NCBI RefSeq assembly: GCF_023701745.1
Contig: NZ_JAJOZB010000001.1
Coordinates: 3,292,501-3,356,500, forward strand
Reading direction: 5' to 3'
DNA: 64,000 nucleotides
DNA from: Streptomyces sp. RKAG293
Lineage (GTDB): Bacteria; Actinomycetota; Actinomycetes; Streptomycetales; Streptomycetaceae
A program made the position numbers and the translations under genes. How positions within the stretch are numbered: position 1 is the first letter of the stretch; the number at the start of each line of letters is the position of its first letter. The notes beneath the pieces are model-generated. The model was not told the DNA's origin, did not search any database, and was given only the letters and a program-made list of their open reading frames with translations. Positions 1 through 9,924 of this stretch are shown one piece after another.

Positions 1-978
1 CACGCCCGCCGCCGGCTCGATGACGTACGGGAACCAGCGCTCGCCGGCCTCCTGGTCGAAGTACGAGAGGTCCTGGCCGGAGGCCTCGGAGTGCGCCTTG
101 AGGTCGAAGTCGGTGCGGTTGGCCACACCCTCCAGCTCGGAGAACTCGTTGCCACCGAAGTTGAAGCGGTACTCGATGTCAGTGGTGCGCTTCGAGTAGT
201 GGGACAGCTTCTCCTTGGCGTGCTCGAACCAGCGCATGTTGTCCGGGTTGAGGCCCAGGCCGGTGTACCAGTTCCAGCGCTGCTCCATCCAGTACTCGTG
301 CCACTGCTCGTCCTCGCCCGGCTTGACGAAGAACTCCATCTCCATCTGCTCGAACTCGCGGGTCCTGAAGATGAAGTTGCCGGGCGTGATCTCGTTGCGG
401 AAGCTCTTGCCGGTCTGGGCGATACCGAACGGCGGCTTCTTGCGCGAGGTCGTCTGCACCTGGGCGAAGTTGGTGAAGATGCCCTGGGCGGTCTCCGGCC
501 GCAGGTACGCGACGGAGCCCGCGTCCTGGGTCGGGCCGAGGTGCGTCTGCAGCATGCCGGAGAACTGCTTGGGCTCGGTGAACGCGCCCTTGTTGCCGCA
601 GTTCGGGCAGTTGATGTCGGCGAGACCGTTGGCCGGCGGACGGCCGTGCTTGGACTCGTACGCCTCCTCCAGGTGGTCCGCGCGGTAGCGCTTGTGACAG
701 GAGGTGCACTCGGTCAGCGGGTCCGAGAACGTCGCGACGTGGCCGGACGCCTCCCAGACCTCGCGCGCCAGGATGACCGACGAGTCGAGTCCGACAACGT
801 CGTCGCGCGAGGTGACCATGGAGCGCCACCACTGGCGCTTGATGTTCTCCTTGAGCTCGACGCCGAGTGGCCCGTAGTCCCAGGCGGCCTTCGAGCCGCC
901 GTAGATCTCACTGCACGGGAATACGAAGCCTCGGCGCTTGCTCAGGCTGACGATGGTGTCGATCTTGTCGGCGGCCAC
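1..978 (-). CDS. glyS: Glycyl-tRNA synthetase, 3' part cut off by window edge
   Basis: Charges tRNA-Gly with glycine in the cytoplasm; single-chain (alpha2) class II enzyme. 326 codons are present from a GTG start, about the first 70% of a typical 460-residue protein. Visible are the motif 1 area ([11 protein letters not shown]), two CxxC pairs (ECTSC and NCPNC) of the zinc-binding insertion, the [10 protein letters not shown] segment and motif 2 (SFRNEITPG...TREFEQME). Motif 3 and the anticodon-binding domain lie beyond position 1. The start was chosen because the protein begins [10 protein letters not shown] and aligns with the family there. It is divergent from the zinc operon, sharing a ~125-bp promoter region. 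Confidence 0.95.
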   Translation of the reverse strand, partial: MAADKIDTIVSLSKRRGFVFPCSEIYGGSKAAWDYGPLGVELKENIKRQWWRSMVTSRDDVVGLDSSVILAREVWEASGHVATFSDPLTECTSCHKRYRADHLEEAYESKHGRPPANGLADINCPNCGNKGAFTEPKQFSGMLQTHLGPTQDAGSVAYLRPETAQGIFTNFAQVQTTSRKKPPFGIAQTGKSFRNEITPGNFIFRTREFEQMEMEFFVKPGEDEQWHEYWMEQRWNWYTGLGLNPDNMRWFEHAKEKLSHYSKRTTDIEYRFNFGGNEFSELEGVANRTDFDLKAHSEASGQDLSYFDQEAGERWFPYVIEPAAGV

Positions 979-1082
979 GGTGCTCTCTTCAGTACGACGA
1001 AGCGGTCAGTTGCCCCAGGTTACCGGCGGGCCCGGTCCCCATATCAAATCGGTTCCGGCGGAACTCCAGGGATCGAAGGCAA

Positions 1083-1120
1083 TTGACAATCGTTTCCACT
1101 TCAGATGAAAATGAGTGTCA
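1083..1120 (+). promoter_or_regulatory. znuA promoter with two Zur boxes
   Basis: A TTGACA -35 (1083-1088) and a GAAAAT -10-like hexamer (1107-1112, 18-bp spacer) would start transcription at about 1119-1120. Two 15-bp near-palindromes of the Zur/Fur type (7-1-7 arms) overlie it: TGACAATCGTTTCCA at 1084-1098 and TGAAAATGAGTGTCA at 1106-1120. One covers the -35, the other the -10 and start site, as expected for zinc-dependent repression by the Zur protein encoded downstream. The boxes are read directly; Zur control is inferred from motif and context. Confidence 0.75.
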
Positions 1121-2085
1121 TGAACAAACGCCACCGTCTGATACCCGCCGCCGTCGCCGGAACCGCCGCCCTGGGCCTGCTCACACTGAGTGCCTGCTCG
1201 GCTTCGGACGCTGCGGACGGCGCGGGGAGCAACGGGAAACTGAAGGTCACGGCGTCCTTCTACCCCATGGAATTCCTGGCGAAGGAGATCGGCGGCGATC
1301 ATGTCGCCGTGACGGCGCTCACCAAGCCGGGCGTCGAGCCGCACGATCTGGAGCTCACCCCGCGGCAGACCGCCGCCCTCGGCAAGGCCGACGTGATCGT
1401 CTACCTCAAGGGCCTGCAGCCCGCCGTCGACGAGGCCGTCAAGCAGTCCGGCGTCAAGAACACCGCCGACGCCGCGTCGCTGACCACGCTCGAGGAGCAC
1501 GGCACCGAGGTCGACGGCCATGCGCACACCACCGGCGACAACCACTCCGGCGAGGGCGAGGCCGGCGCCGACCCGCACGTCTGGCTCGACCCGGTGAAGT
1601 ACGCCGAGGTCGCCAAGGGCGTCAACACCACGCTCGCCAAGGCCGACCCGGACAACGCCGCCACATACCAGAAGAACACGGACGTGCTGGTCAAGAAGTT
1701 GGACGCGCTGAACAACCAGTTCAAGGACGGTCTCAAGAACCGCGCCTCCGACACCTTCGTCACCACCCACGCGGCCTTCGGCTACCTCGCCGAGCGCTAC
1801 GGCCTGGTCGAGGAGGCCATCGGCGGCATCGACCCCGAGGCCGAGCCCAGCGGCGCCCGCATCAAGGCCCTGCAGCAGCTCTCCGCGAAGCACCACGTCA
1901 CGACGGTCTTCTTCGAGACGCTCGCCAGCAACGCCACCGCCAAGACCCTGGCCGGCGACCTGAAGCTCAGGACCGATGTACTGGACCCCCTCGAGGGCAT
2001 CACCGACAAGTCCAAGGGCACCGACTACTTCGAGGTCCAGCAGAGCAACCTCAAGGCCCTGCAGACGGCGCTCGGCAGCAAGTGA
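1120..2085 (+). CDS. znuA: Zinc ABC transporter substrate-binding lipoprotein ZnuA
   Basis: Captures Zn2+ outside the membrane and hands it to ZnuBC. The N-terminus has basic residues, a hydrophobic stretch and an LSAC lipobox (Cys26 from this start), so it should be a lipoprotein. A histidine/acid-rich loop (around EEHGTEVDGHAH...DNHSGE) typical of zinc-binding cluster A-I proteins is followed by DPHVWLDP. An in-frame ATG at 1105 exists, but that codon lies inside the promoter; no Shine-Dalgarno is seen and the predicted transcription start is at about 1120, so a leaderless start at 1120 (321 aa) is preferred. First gene of znuA-znuC-znuB. Confidence 0.92.
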   Translation: MNKRHRLIPAAVAGTAALGLLTLSACSASDAADGAGSNGKLKVTASFYPMEFLAKEIGGDHVAVTALTKPGVEPHDLELTPRQTAALGKADVIVYLKGLQPAVDEAVKQSGVKNTADAASLTTLEEHGTEVDGHAHTTGDNHSGEGEAGADPHVWLDPVKYAEVAKGVNTTLAKADPDNAATYQKNTDVLVKKLDALNNQFKDGLKNRASDTFVTTHAAFGYLAERYGLVEEAIGGIDPEAEPSGARIKALQQLSAKHHVTTVFFETLASNATAKTLAGDLKLRTDVLDPLEGITDKSKGTDYFEVQQSNLKALQTALGSK

Positions 2086-2093
2086 AGGACGCG

Positions 2094-2921
2094 ATGACGG
2101 AGCAGAGGACGGAGCACCTGGTGAAGGAGGCGGGCATGACGGAGACGGACGGGCGGCCGGTCCCGGTCATATCCCTGCGCGGGGCGACGGCCTCGCTCGG
2201 ATCCCGGCCCGTACTGCGCGGGGTGGACCTGGCGGTAGGCCGCGGCGAGGTCGTGGCGCTGCTCGGCGCCAACGGCTCCGGCAAGTCGACGGCGGTCCGC
2301 GCCGTCGTCGGCCAGGTGCCGCTCAGCGAGGGCCGCCTCGAGTTGTTCGGCACCCCGCTCAAGCGCTTCCGCGACTGGGCCAGGATCGGCTACGTCCCAC
2401 AGCGCACCACCGCCGCGAGCGGAGTGCCCGCGACCGTCCGCGAGGTGGTCTCCGCCGGCCGGCTGGCCCGTACCCGGCTGCGGCCGCTCGGCCGGGCCGA
2501 CCGCGCGGCGGTCGACCGGGCGCTGGAGCTGGTCGGCATGGCCGACCGCGCCAGGGACTCCGTCAACGCGCTGTCCGGCGGCCAGCACCAGCGGGTGCTC
2601 ATCGCCCGCGCGCTGGCCGTGGAGCCCGAACTGCTGATCATGGACGAGCCGATGGCGGGGGTCGACGTCGCCAGCCAGGAGATCCTGGCCGGCACCCTGC
2701 GCGAGCAGGTCGCGGGCGGCGCCACCGTGCTGCTCGTCCTGCACGAGCTCGGGCCGCTGGAGCCGCTGATCGACCGCGCGGTGGTGCTGCGGGACGGCTG
2801 CGTCGTCCACGACGGACCGCCGCCGCGCGCCGTCGGCCAGCACGCGCTGCCCGGCCACGACCATGTGCACCCGCACGCCGCACACGACGCCGAACCGATC
2901 AGGACGGGGCTGCTGAGCTGA
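2094..2921 (+). CDS. znuC: Zinc ABC transporter ATP-binding protein ZnuC
   Basis: Cytoplasmic ATPase that powers zinc import through ZnuB. Walker A GANGSGKST, Q-loop VPQR, signature LSGGQ, Walker B LLIMDEP with the D-loop, and the switch histidine in LVLHEL are all present. The C-terminal tail is histidine-rich (GHDHVHPHAAH), common in zinc transport ATPases. The gene follows znuA by 8 bp. Two starts are possible: ATG 2094 with AAGGA just upstream (275 aa), or ATG 2136, which has a stronger GGAGG five bases ahead (261 aa); homology begins after both. Confidence 0.93.
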   Translation: MTEQRTEHLVKEAGMTETDGRPVPVISLRGATASLGSRPVLRGVDLAVGRGEVVALLGANGSGKSTAVRAVVGQVPLSEGRLELFGTPLKRFRDWARIGYVPQRTTAASGVPATVREVVSAGRLARTRLRPLGRADRAAVDRALELVGMADRARDSVNALSGGQHQRVLIARALAVEPELLIMDEPMAGVDVASQEILAGTLREQVAGGATVLLVLHELGPLEPLIDRAVVLRDGCVVHDGPPPRAVGQHALPGHDHVHPHAAHDAEPIRTGLLS

Positions 2922-3814
2922 TGGACATCCTCGACTACGCGTTCATGCAGCGGGCCCTGATCGCGGCCGTCCTGGTCGGCATCACCGCCCCCGCCATCGG
3001 CATCTACCTCGTCCAGCGCCGCCAGGCGCTGATGGGCGACGGCATCGGCCATGTCGCGATGACCGGCGTCGGCCTGGGCTTCCTGCTCAACGCCAGCCCG
3101 ATCTGGATGGCCACCGCCGTGGCCGTCGTCGGCTCCGTCGCCATCGAGCTGATCCGCTGGTACGGCAAGACGCACGGCGACATCGCGCTCGCGATGCTCT
3201 TCTACGGCGGCATGGCCGGCGGCGTGATGCTGATGAGCATGTCCGACACGGGTTCCAACGCGAACCTCGTCACGTACCTCTTCGGCTCGCTCAACACCGT
3301 CTCGCCGCAGGACGTCACGACCATCTGCGTGCTCGCCGCATTCGTGGTGCTCGTCACAGTCGGGCTGCGCCGGCAGCTCTTCGCGATCTGCCAGGACGAG
3401 GAGTTCGCCCGCGTCACGGGTCTGCCGGTCCGGCTGCTGAACCTGCTCGTGGCGGTCACCGCCGCCGTCACCGTCACCGTCGCGATGCGCGTCGTCGGCC
3501 TGCTGCTCGTCAGCGCCCTCATGGTCGTCCCGGTCGCCGCCGCCCAGCAGCTGTCCCGCAGCTTCGCGATGACGTTCGCGCTGGCGGTCCTCATCGGCGT
3601 CACGGTCTCGCTCTCCGGAGCCGTCACCTCGTTCTACGTGGACGTACCGTCGGGACCGACGATCGTTCTGCTGGCCATCGCCATCTTCATCGCCCTGGCG
3701 CTGCTCGCCGGTCCGCTGGCAAGAAAACGGGCCCGAGGTTCCGCTGCCACCGCGGAACGGTGCACCCTGGAGGTACCCGCCGCGCGCGTCCCCCAGGACG
3801 ACGTTCGGGTTTAG
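2921..3814 (+). CDS. znuB: Zinc ABC transporter permease ZnuB
   Basis: Membrane channel subunit of the zinc importer, ABC-3 family, 297 aa with about eight hydrophobic segments. The family signature region around QRRQALMGDGIGHVAMTG and the long hydrophobic C-terminal half fit ZnuB/MntB-type permeases. The start ATG overlaps the znuC stop by one base (TGATG), so translation is probably coupled. A clear operon member, expected to be repressed by Zur in zinc-replete cells. Confidence 0.93.
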   Translation: MDILDYAFMQRALIAAVLVGITAPAIGIYLVQRRQALMGDGIGHVAMTGVGLGFLLNASPIWMATAVAVVGSVAIELIRWYGKTHGDIALAMLFYGGMAGGVMLMSMSDTGSNANLVTYLFGSLNTVSPQDVTTICVLAAFVVLVTVGLRRQLFAICQDEEFARVTGLPVRLLNLLVAVTAAVTVTVAMRVVGLLLVSALMVVPVAAAQQLSRSFAMTFALAVLIGVTVSLSGAVTSFYVDVPSGPTIVLLAIAIFIALALLAGPLARKRARGSAATAERCTLEVPAARVPQDDVRV

Positions 3815-3888
3815 CCCCGGTGGCCTGACACAATGACGACCGACCGGACATCTGGACGGTGACGGTTACGACCGAGAAGGAGGCGTCG

Positions 3889-4314
3889 GTGACGACCACC
3901 AAGCCCCCCGTGCAGGGCCGATCGACCCGGCAGCGCGCTGCCGTCGCCGCCGCGCTCGACGAGGTCGAGGAATTCCGCAGCGCCCAGGACCTCCACGACC
4001 TCCTCAAGCACCGCGGCGACTCCGTCGGCCTCACCACCGTCTACCGCACGCTGCAGTCCCTCGCCGACGCCGGCGAGGTCGACGTGCTGCGCACGGACGA
4101 CGGCGAGTCCGTCTACCGCCGCTGCTCCGACGGCCACCACCACCACCTCGTCTGCCGCATGTGCGGCAAGGCCGTCGAGGTCGAGGGCCCGGCCGTCGAG
4201 AAGTGGGCCGAGGCCATCGCCACCGACCACGGCTTCGTCAACGTCGCCCACACCGTGGAGATCTTCGGCACCTGCGCCGAGTGCGCCACCCCGGCACCCC
4301 CGAAGGACGCCTGA
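3889..4314 (+). CDS. zur: Zinc uptake regulator Zur (Fur family)
   Basis: Zinc-sensing DNA-binding repressor, 141 aa. An N-terminal winged helix (helix around VGLTTVYRTLQSLADAGEVD) precedes the metal region: Cys79, the run His83-86, Cys89/Cys92 and a C-terminal CxxC (Cys129/Cys132), the structural zinc site of Fur-family proteins. An upstream GTG at 3859 is in frame, but GTG 3889 has GGAGG five bases ahead and gives the usual family N-terminus, so it is preferred. It follows znuB by 74 bp and may have its own promoter. Position directly behind znuACB, as known for Streptomyces, supports Zur rather than Fur or PerR. Confidence 0.93.
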   Translation: MTTTKPPVQGRSTRQRAAVAAALDEVEEFRSAQDLHDLLKHRGDSVGLTTVYRTLQSLADAGEVDVLRTDDGESVYRRCSDGHHHHLVCRMCGKAVEVEGPAVEKWAEAIATDHGFVNVAHTVEIFGTCAECATPAPPKDA

Positions 4315-4340
4315 CCGCTGCGCGGTCCCGCACGTCATAG

Positions 4341-4388
4341 CGAAAGCCGATGGTCCGCCGCGGGTACGCGGCGGACCATCGGCTTTCG
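4341..4388. terminator. Bidirectional terminator between zur and uppS
   Basis: A perfect 22-bp stem (4341-4362 with 4367-4388) closes a 4-base GGTA loop. It lies between the ends of two convergent genes and is the strongest hairpin in this part of the window. The arm ends give A/T-rich runs on both strands, so it can stop transcription both ways. Confidence 0.9.
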
Positions 4389-4413
4389 TGCTCACCCGGG
4401 ACTCACGCCCTGC

Positions 4414-5244
4414 TCAGCCGCGCTTGTCGGCGTCCGGGATGAGGTCGTTCGGGAGGGCGCCGCCGAAGCGGCGGTCGCGGGAGGCGTATTCGTGGCAGGC
4501 GCGCCAGAGGTCGCGGCGGTCGAAGTCGGGCCACAGGACGTCCTGGAAGACCATCTCGGCGTAGGCGGTCTGCCAGAGCAGGAAGTTGGAGGTGCGCTGC
4601 TCGCCGGAGGGGCGGATGAAGAGGTCCACGTCCGGCATGTCCGGGTAGTACAGGTACTTCGCGAAGGTCTTCTCGTTGACCTTCGAGGGGTCGAGCTTGC
4701 CGGCCTTCACGTCCGCGGCCATGGCGGCGGCCGCGTCCGCGACCTCCGCGCGGCCGCCGTAGTTGACGCAGAAGTAGAGCGTCATGGCGTCGTTGTCCTT
4801 CGTCTGCTCCTGGGCGACCTGGAGCTCCTGGACGACGGACTTCCACAGCTTGGGCATCCGGCCCACCCAGCGGATGCGGATGCCGAGCTCGTCCATCTCG
4901 TCGCGGCGGCGGCGGATGACGTCCCGGTTGAAGTTCATGAGGAAGCGCACCTCGTCGGGCGAGCGCTTCCAGTTCTCGGTGGAGAAGGCGTACAGGGAGA
5001 GGTTCTTGACGCCCAGCTCGATGCTGCCCTTGAGGACGTCGAGGACGACGGACTCGCCGACCTTGTGGCCCTCGGTGCGCGGGAGGCCGCGCTCCTTCGC
5101 CCAGCGGCCGTTGCCGTCCATGACGATGGCGACGTGCTGCGGCACCAGCTCCCCCGGGATCTTCGGGGGCACCGCGCCCGACGGGTGTGGGTCCGGAGTC
5201 CGGTACTCCGGTCGGGAACGGCCCAGAATCCCGCGACGTGCCAT
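4414..5244 (-). CDS. uppS: Isoprenyl transferase (cis-prenyl, UppS-like)
   Basis: Condenses isopentenyl diphosphate onto an allylic primer in Z configuration to make the polyprenyl diphosphate carrier for cell-wall synthesis. 276 aa. The catalytic Asp lies in the [12 protein letters not shown] block; further blocks are [14 protein letters not shown] and the C-terminal [15 protein letters not shown]. The N-terminal ~30 residues are a basic/proline extension common in actinobacterial homologues. AGGAG lies upstream of the ATG at a somewhat long distance. It is followed downstream by a strong terminator and preceded by recO at 63 bp, probably in one operon. Product chain length cannot be read from sequence. 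Confidence 0.93.
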   Translation of the reverse strand: MARRGILGRSRPEYRTPDPHPSGAVPPKIPGELVPQHVAIVMDGNGRWAKERGLPRTEGHKVGESVVLDVLKGSIELGVKNLSLYAFSTENWKRSPDEVRFLMNFNRDVIRRRRDEMDELGIRIRWVGRMPKLWKSVVQELQVAQEQTKDNDAMTLYFCVNYGGRAEVADAAAAMAADVKAGKLDPSKVNEKTFAKYLYYPDMPDVDLFIRPSGEQRTSNFLLWQTAYAEMVFQDVLWPDFDRRDLWRACHEYASRDRRFGGALPNDLIPDADKRG

Positions 5245-5307
5245 GCGCGTTGCCTCTCCTACATCTCGGTACTGCGTACTGCCAGGTCCACCGCGCGCTG
5301 CCGCGCG

Positions 5308-6054
5308 CTACTTCTCGACGAACTTCAGCGACCGCAGCCCACGCTCCAGGTGCCACTGCAGATACGCCGCGACCAGCCCACTGCCCTCCCGGCAGAAGTG
5401 CGGCTCGCAGGCGTCCGCCGTCTCCCAGTCACCGCCCAGCAGCGCGCCCAGCAGTTCCAGGGACTCCCGTGAGGGTACGACGCTTCCCGGCACACGGCAC
5501 TCGGCGCAGACGACTCCTCCCGCCCCTACCGAAAAGAACCGGTTCGGCCCGTCCATACCGCATTTGGCACAGTTGTCGAAGCTCGGCGCGTAGCCGTTCA
5601 CGGCCAGCGAGCGCAGCAGGAAGGCGTCGAGGATCAGCCGTGGCTGGTGCTCGCCGGCGGCCAGGGTGCGCAGCGCGCCGACGAGGAGCAGGTACTGCTG
5701 GACGGCCGGTTCGCCCTCGTGGTCGGTGAACCGTTCCGCCGTCTCCAGCATCGCCGTGCCGGCGGTGTAGCGGTCGTAGTCGGCCGCGATGGCGCTACCG
5801 TACGGAGCGATCGTCTCACCCTGTGTGCACAACGGCAGTCCGCGCCCGACCAGTTCCCCGCCCCGCGCGAACAGCTGCACGTCGACGTGGCTGAACGGCT
5901 CCAGCCGCGCCCCGAACTTCGATTTCGTGCGGCGGACTCCCCTGGCCACCGCCCGCACCCGCCCGTGCCGGCGGGTGAGCAGCGTGATGATCCGGTCCGC
6001 CTCACCCAGCTTCTGGGTGCGCAGCACGATGCCGTCGTCGCGGAACAGACTCAT
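5308..6054 (-). CDS. recO: DNA repair protein RecO
   Basis: Loads RecA onto SSB-coated DNA with RecR in the RecF pathway. 248 aa: an N-terminal OB fold (beginning MSLFRDDGIVLRT, with basic RRHGRVRAVARGVRR) and a C-terminal helical half holding a four-cysteine zinc motif (CAKC ... CAEC). The frame is open further upstream, but homology begins at the ATG at 6054. Same strand as uppS, a conserved actinobacterial neighbourhood. Confidence 0.94.
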   Translation of the reverse strand: MSLFRDDGIVLRTQKLGEADRIITLLTRRHGRVRAVARGVRRTKSKFGARLEPFSHVDVQLFARGGELVGRGLPLCTQGETIAPYGSAIAADYDRYTAGTAMLETAERFTDHEGEPAVQQYLLLVGALRTLAAGEHQPRLILDAFLLRSLAVNGYAPSFDNCAKCGMDGPNRFFSVGAGGVVCAECRVPGSVVPSRESLELLGALLGGDWETADACEPHFCREGSGLVAAYLQWHLERGLRSLKFVEK

Positions 6055-6136
6055 ACGGCCCATTGTCCCGTACGGGAGGGGGCCGCCGGGCCCCCGGCCC
6101 GTGGAGCGAGAGCTCTGCCCCGGTACGGGCACAGCT

Positions 6137-6176
6137 GTGCCCCGGTACGGGCTCCGAGCAGCTCGTACCGGGGCAC
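6137..6176 (-). terminator. Hairpin terminator after the small secreted gene
   Basis: A perfect 13-bp stem (6137-6149 with 6164-6176) can be extended by a G-T and two G-C pairs, with an 8-base loop. It lies just past the stop of the secreted protein gene and upstream of recO, so it separates the two minus-strand units. The left arm motif is also repeated directly at about 6118-6130. Confidence 0.75.
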
Positions 6177-6186
6177 GGCGGGACGG

Positions 6187-6534
6187 TCAGACGAACCGGA
6201 CCGAGCGCAGTTTCAGCCGCTCGGATCCGTGGCCGGTGAAGGCCCGCAGCGTGAAGGAGTCACCCTCGCAGCCCGGGTCGGTGAAGACGACGGCGCGGGC
6301 GTCGGTGCGGTTCAGCGGGCTGTGCGCGGGCGAGCTCGCCGACGGGTCGGCGACCTCCGGCAGCGTGATGCACTCCTCGCTCGTCGGGTCGGACAGGGTG
6401 GCCGTCTGCTGGCTGCCGTCCAGGCCGGAGTACGTGTAGACGAAAGTCCCTTCGGCCGCGTCCGCCGGGGCGGACAGGGTCAGGACGAGGGCGAGGGCAC
6501 CGAGGGACGCGGCGGCCGAATGACGAATGCGCAT
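6187..6534 (-). CDS. Small secreted protein of unknown function
   Basis: 115 aa. Residues 1-26 form a Sec signal peptide (MRIRHSAAA, hydrophobic core, cleavage likely after APADA). The mature part of about 88 residues has two cysteines, probably one disulfide, and beta-rich composition (FVYTYSGLDGSQQTATL ... GDSFTLRAF). No catalytic motif was recognised. It has its own terminator, and a putative GGAGCC-like ribosome site lies upstream. It stands alone between recO and the TerB-like gene; the role is not inferable. Confidence 0.8.
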   Translation of the reverse strand: MRIRHSAAASLGALALVLTLSAPADAAEGTFVYTYSGLDGSQQTATLSDPTSEECITLPEVADPSASSPAHSPLNRTDARAVVFTDPGCEGDSFTLRAFTGHGSERLKLRSVRFV

Positions 6535-6683
6535 GGGGACAGGCTCCTGTGAGAAGGCGTACTGGACGCCTGAGCCCTTCCGCCGATGCGCCGGCGTTGC
6601 ACCTCACCGGCCTGCGGAAACGATTCGCTGTCACCCGGACGGCCGCGCCCGGGGGCGGCGCCGTCCGGCATCGGGGGGACGCG

Positions 6684-7400
6684 TCAGGACGGCGCGCCCG
6701 CGGCCTCGGCAAGGAGCCGGTCGGTGTCTCCCGCGGGCAGCGACAGACAGCGGCCGACCGCGACCAGCGCCTCCCGCTCGGCGGGAAGGTAGGGACCGTC
6801 GGCGAGGGCGATCCGCGCCCCCTGCAGCAGGATCCGTTCGCGCCCCTGCGGCGCGAGGTGCGCGGAGAGCGGCTCCAGGGCCTCGTGGAGCTCGATGGAG
6901 AGCCAACTGCCGCAGCCGTCGAGGGCGTCGGCGAAGGAGTCGGGGCCGAGGGCGTCGGCGGCGCCGGGGAACCGGCCCGCGTCGGCGACGATCGCCGCCA
7001 GCAGTCCGAGGAGCTGGTCCTCCGTGCAGTCGGTGAAGCCGGCGGCGCGCACCGCGCGGACGGCCTCCTCCCGGGCCGGCCGGCCGGCGGCCCCGCCCGC
7101 CGTCAGCACGGCGAGCGCGACGGTGTGGACGGCGTCGCGCAGCATCGCGGAGAACCGGGCCGTCGTGGGGTGGTCGAGCGTCTCGGCACCGAAGTGCCCG
7201 TGGCAGCCGCTGCATTCGATGACGACACCGGCCGGCCCCCGCGTCAGCAGGGGAACGTTGAGCACGGTGAGGCGCCGCGTGCCGCTGCGCCGGTGATAGG
7301 CGCGGTCGCCACCGCAGTCGGGGCAGAAGAACTCGCCGTCATCCTCGGTGTGCCATGCGGTGCGCACACCCCAGAAGCACAGCCCTCGCAGCTGAACCAC
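6684..7400 (-). CDS. TerB-like protein with N-terminal zinc ribbon
   Basis: 238 aa. The first ~90 residues contain CxxC pairs (FFCPDCGGDRAY ... ECSGCHGHFG), a zinc ribbon; the rest is helical and acidic and resembles TerB/tellurite-resistance-type domains found alone in actinobacteria. GTG at 7400 was taken as start because GGAGG lies seven bases ahead (protein begins VVQLRGLCFWG); an ATG at 7451 would add 17 unlikely residues. A possible promoter is at 7493-7522. The molecular role is unknown; TerB similarity does not prove tellurite resistance. Confidence 0.72.
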   Translation of the reverse strand: MVQLRGLCFWGVRTAWHTEDDGEFFCPDCGGDRAYHRRSGTRRLTVLNVPLLTRGPAGVVIECSGCHGHFGAETLDHPTTARFSAMLRDAVHTVALAVLTAGGAAGRPAREEAVRAVRAAGFTDCTEDQLLGLLAAIVADAGRFPGAADALGPDSFADALDGCGSWLSIELHEALEPLSAHLAPQGRERILLQGARIALADGPYLPAEREALVAVGRCLSLPAGDTDRLLAEAAGAPS

Positions 7401-7492
7401 GTTGCACCCTCCGGCGTTTCGTCCCGGTACGCACCGATCCGGCACGCACATGTGCGTAACGCCTCGGCAACGGTGCCGTTACTGCTGCCGTG

Positions 7493-7522
7493 ATGTTAGC
7501 CACACCAGTGACGCGCAGTCAG
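7493..7522 (-). promoter_or_regulatory. Candidate promoter of the TerB-like gene
   Basis: On the minus strand CTGACT (7522-7517) and TAACAT (7498-7493) are separated by 18 bp, a reasonable match to the vegetative HrdB-type pattern. It would place the start near 7486 and give a leader of about 85 bases. Confidence 0.45.
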
Positions 7523-7714
7523 TACCGCGTAAGGGGGGATTTCCGGATCGGCCGGCTCCGCACGGCGTCGTAGCAGGTCACAGCGGGTCGGCCCGGGAAG
7601 AGGATTGACGCGATCTCGCTGTTGGCCGGCACCCCGGCGGTCGGTGGGCGCAGGACAGGGGTTTCCGGGCGTACCGGGCACGTTCCGGGGCCCGTTCGGC
7701 CCGCGTCCCCGGAC

Positions 7715-7763
7715 GCGGCAACGGCCGCGGCGGGCCCGTGAAGGCCGCCGCGGCCGTTGCCGC
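7715..7763 (-). terminator. leuA terminator
   Basis: A perfect 19-bp GC-rich stem (7715-7733 with 7745-7763) with an 11-base loop, 86 bp past the leuA stop. As in many Streptomyces terminators there is no U-tract. Confidence 0.85.
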
Positions 7764-7849
7764 AGGAGTTCGTCCGTGAGCCGGCCGGCCGGACTCAGGA
7801 ACGGATCCGGAAGGGCTCAGGAACGGATGGACTCACCCGAAGGCGTCAC

Positions 7850-9874
<2,025 letters not shown>

Positions 9875-9889
9875 TCATCGTCGCAAGCA

Positions 9890-9918
9890 GTGACAGCCCC
9901 GTCGCCGCGTGCCACATT
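9890..9918 (+). promoter_or_regulatory. Promoter of the M4 metalloprotease (leaderless)
   Basis: GTGACA (9890-9895) and CACATT (9913-9918) are separated by 17 bp. The -10 hexamer occupies -12 to -7 relative to the ATG at 9925, so the transcript should begin at the start codon; no ribosome site is present. Confidence 0.6.
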
Positions 9919-9924
9919 GCGGCC

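Larger units (their letters stand above)
7401..7849. other. Non-coding gap between leuA and the TerB-like gene
   Basis: About 450 bp without a credible gene. It holds the promoter candidate of the TerB-like gene on the right of that gene and a strong leuA terminator at 7715-7763. A short palindrome AACGGTGCCGTT lies near 7470-7481. The open frames here lack ribosome sites and have atypical codon use. Nothing else was recognised. Confidence 0.6.

Noticed and set aside
91..1086. Long plus-strand open frame opposite glyS
   Set aside because: It is the complement of the glycyl-tRNA synthetase reading frame, with Val/Leu/Arg-rich sequence, no ribosome site and no homology; a GC-rich shadow frame.
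6684..7400. Tellurite-resistance operon
   Set aside because: Only a TerB-like fold is suggested and no other ter genes are near, so resistance is not supported.
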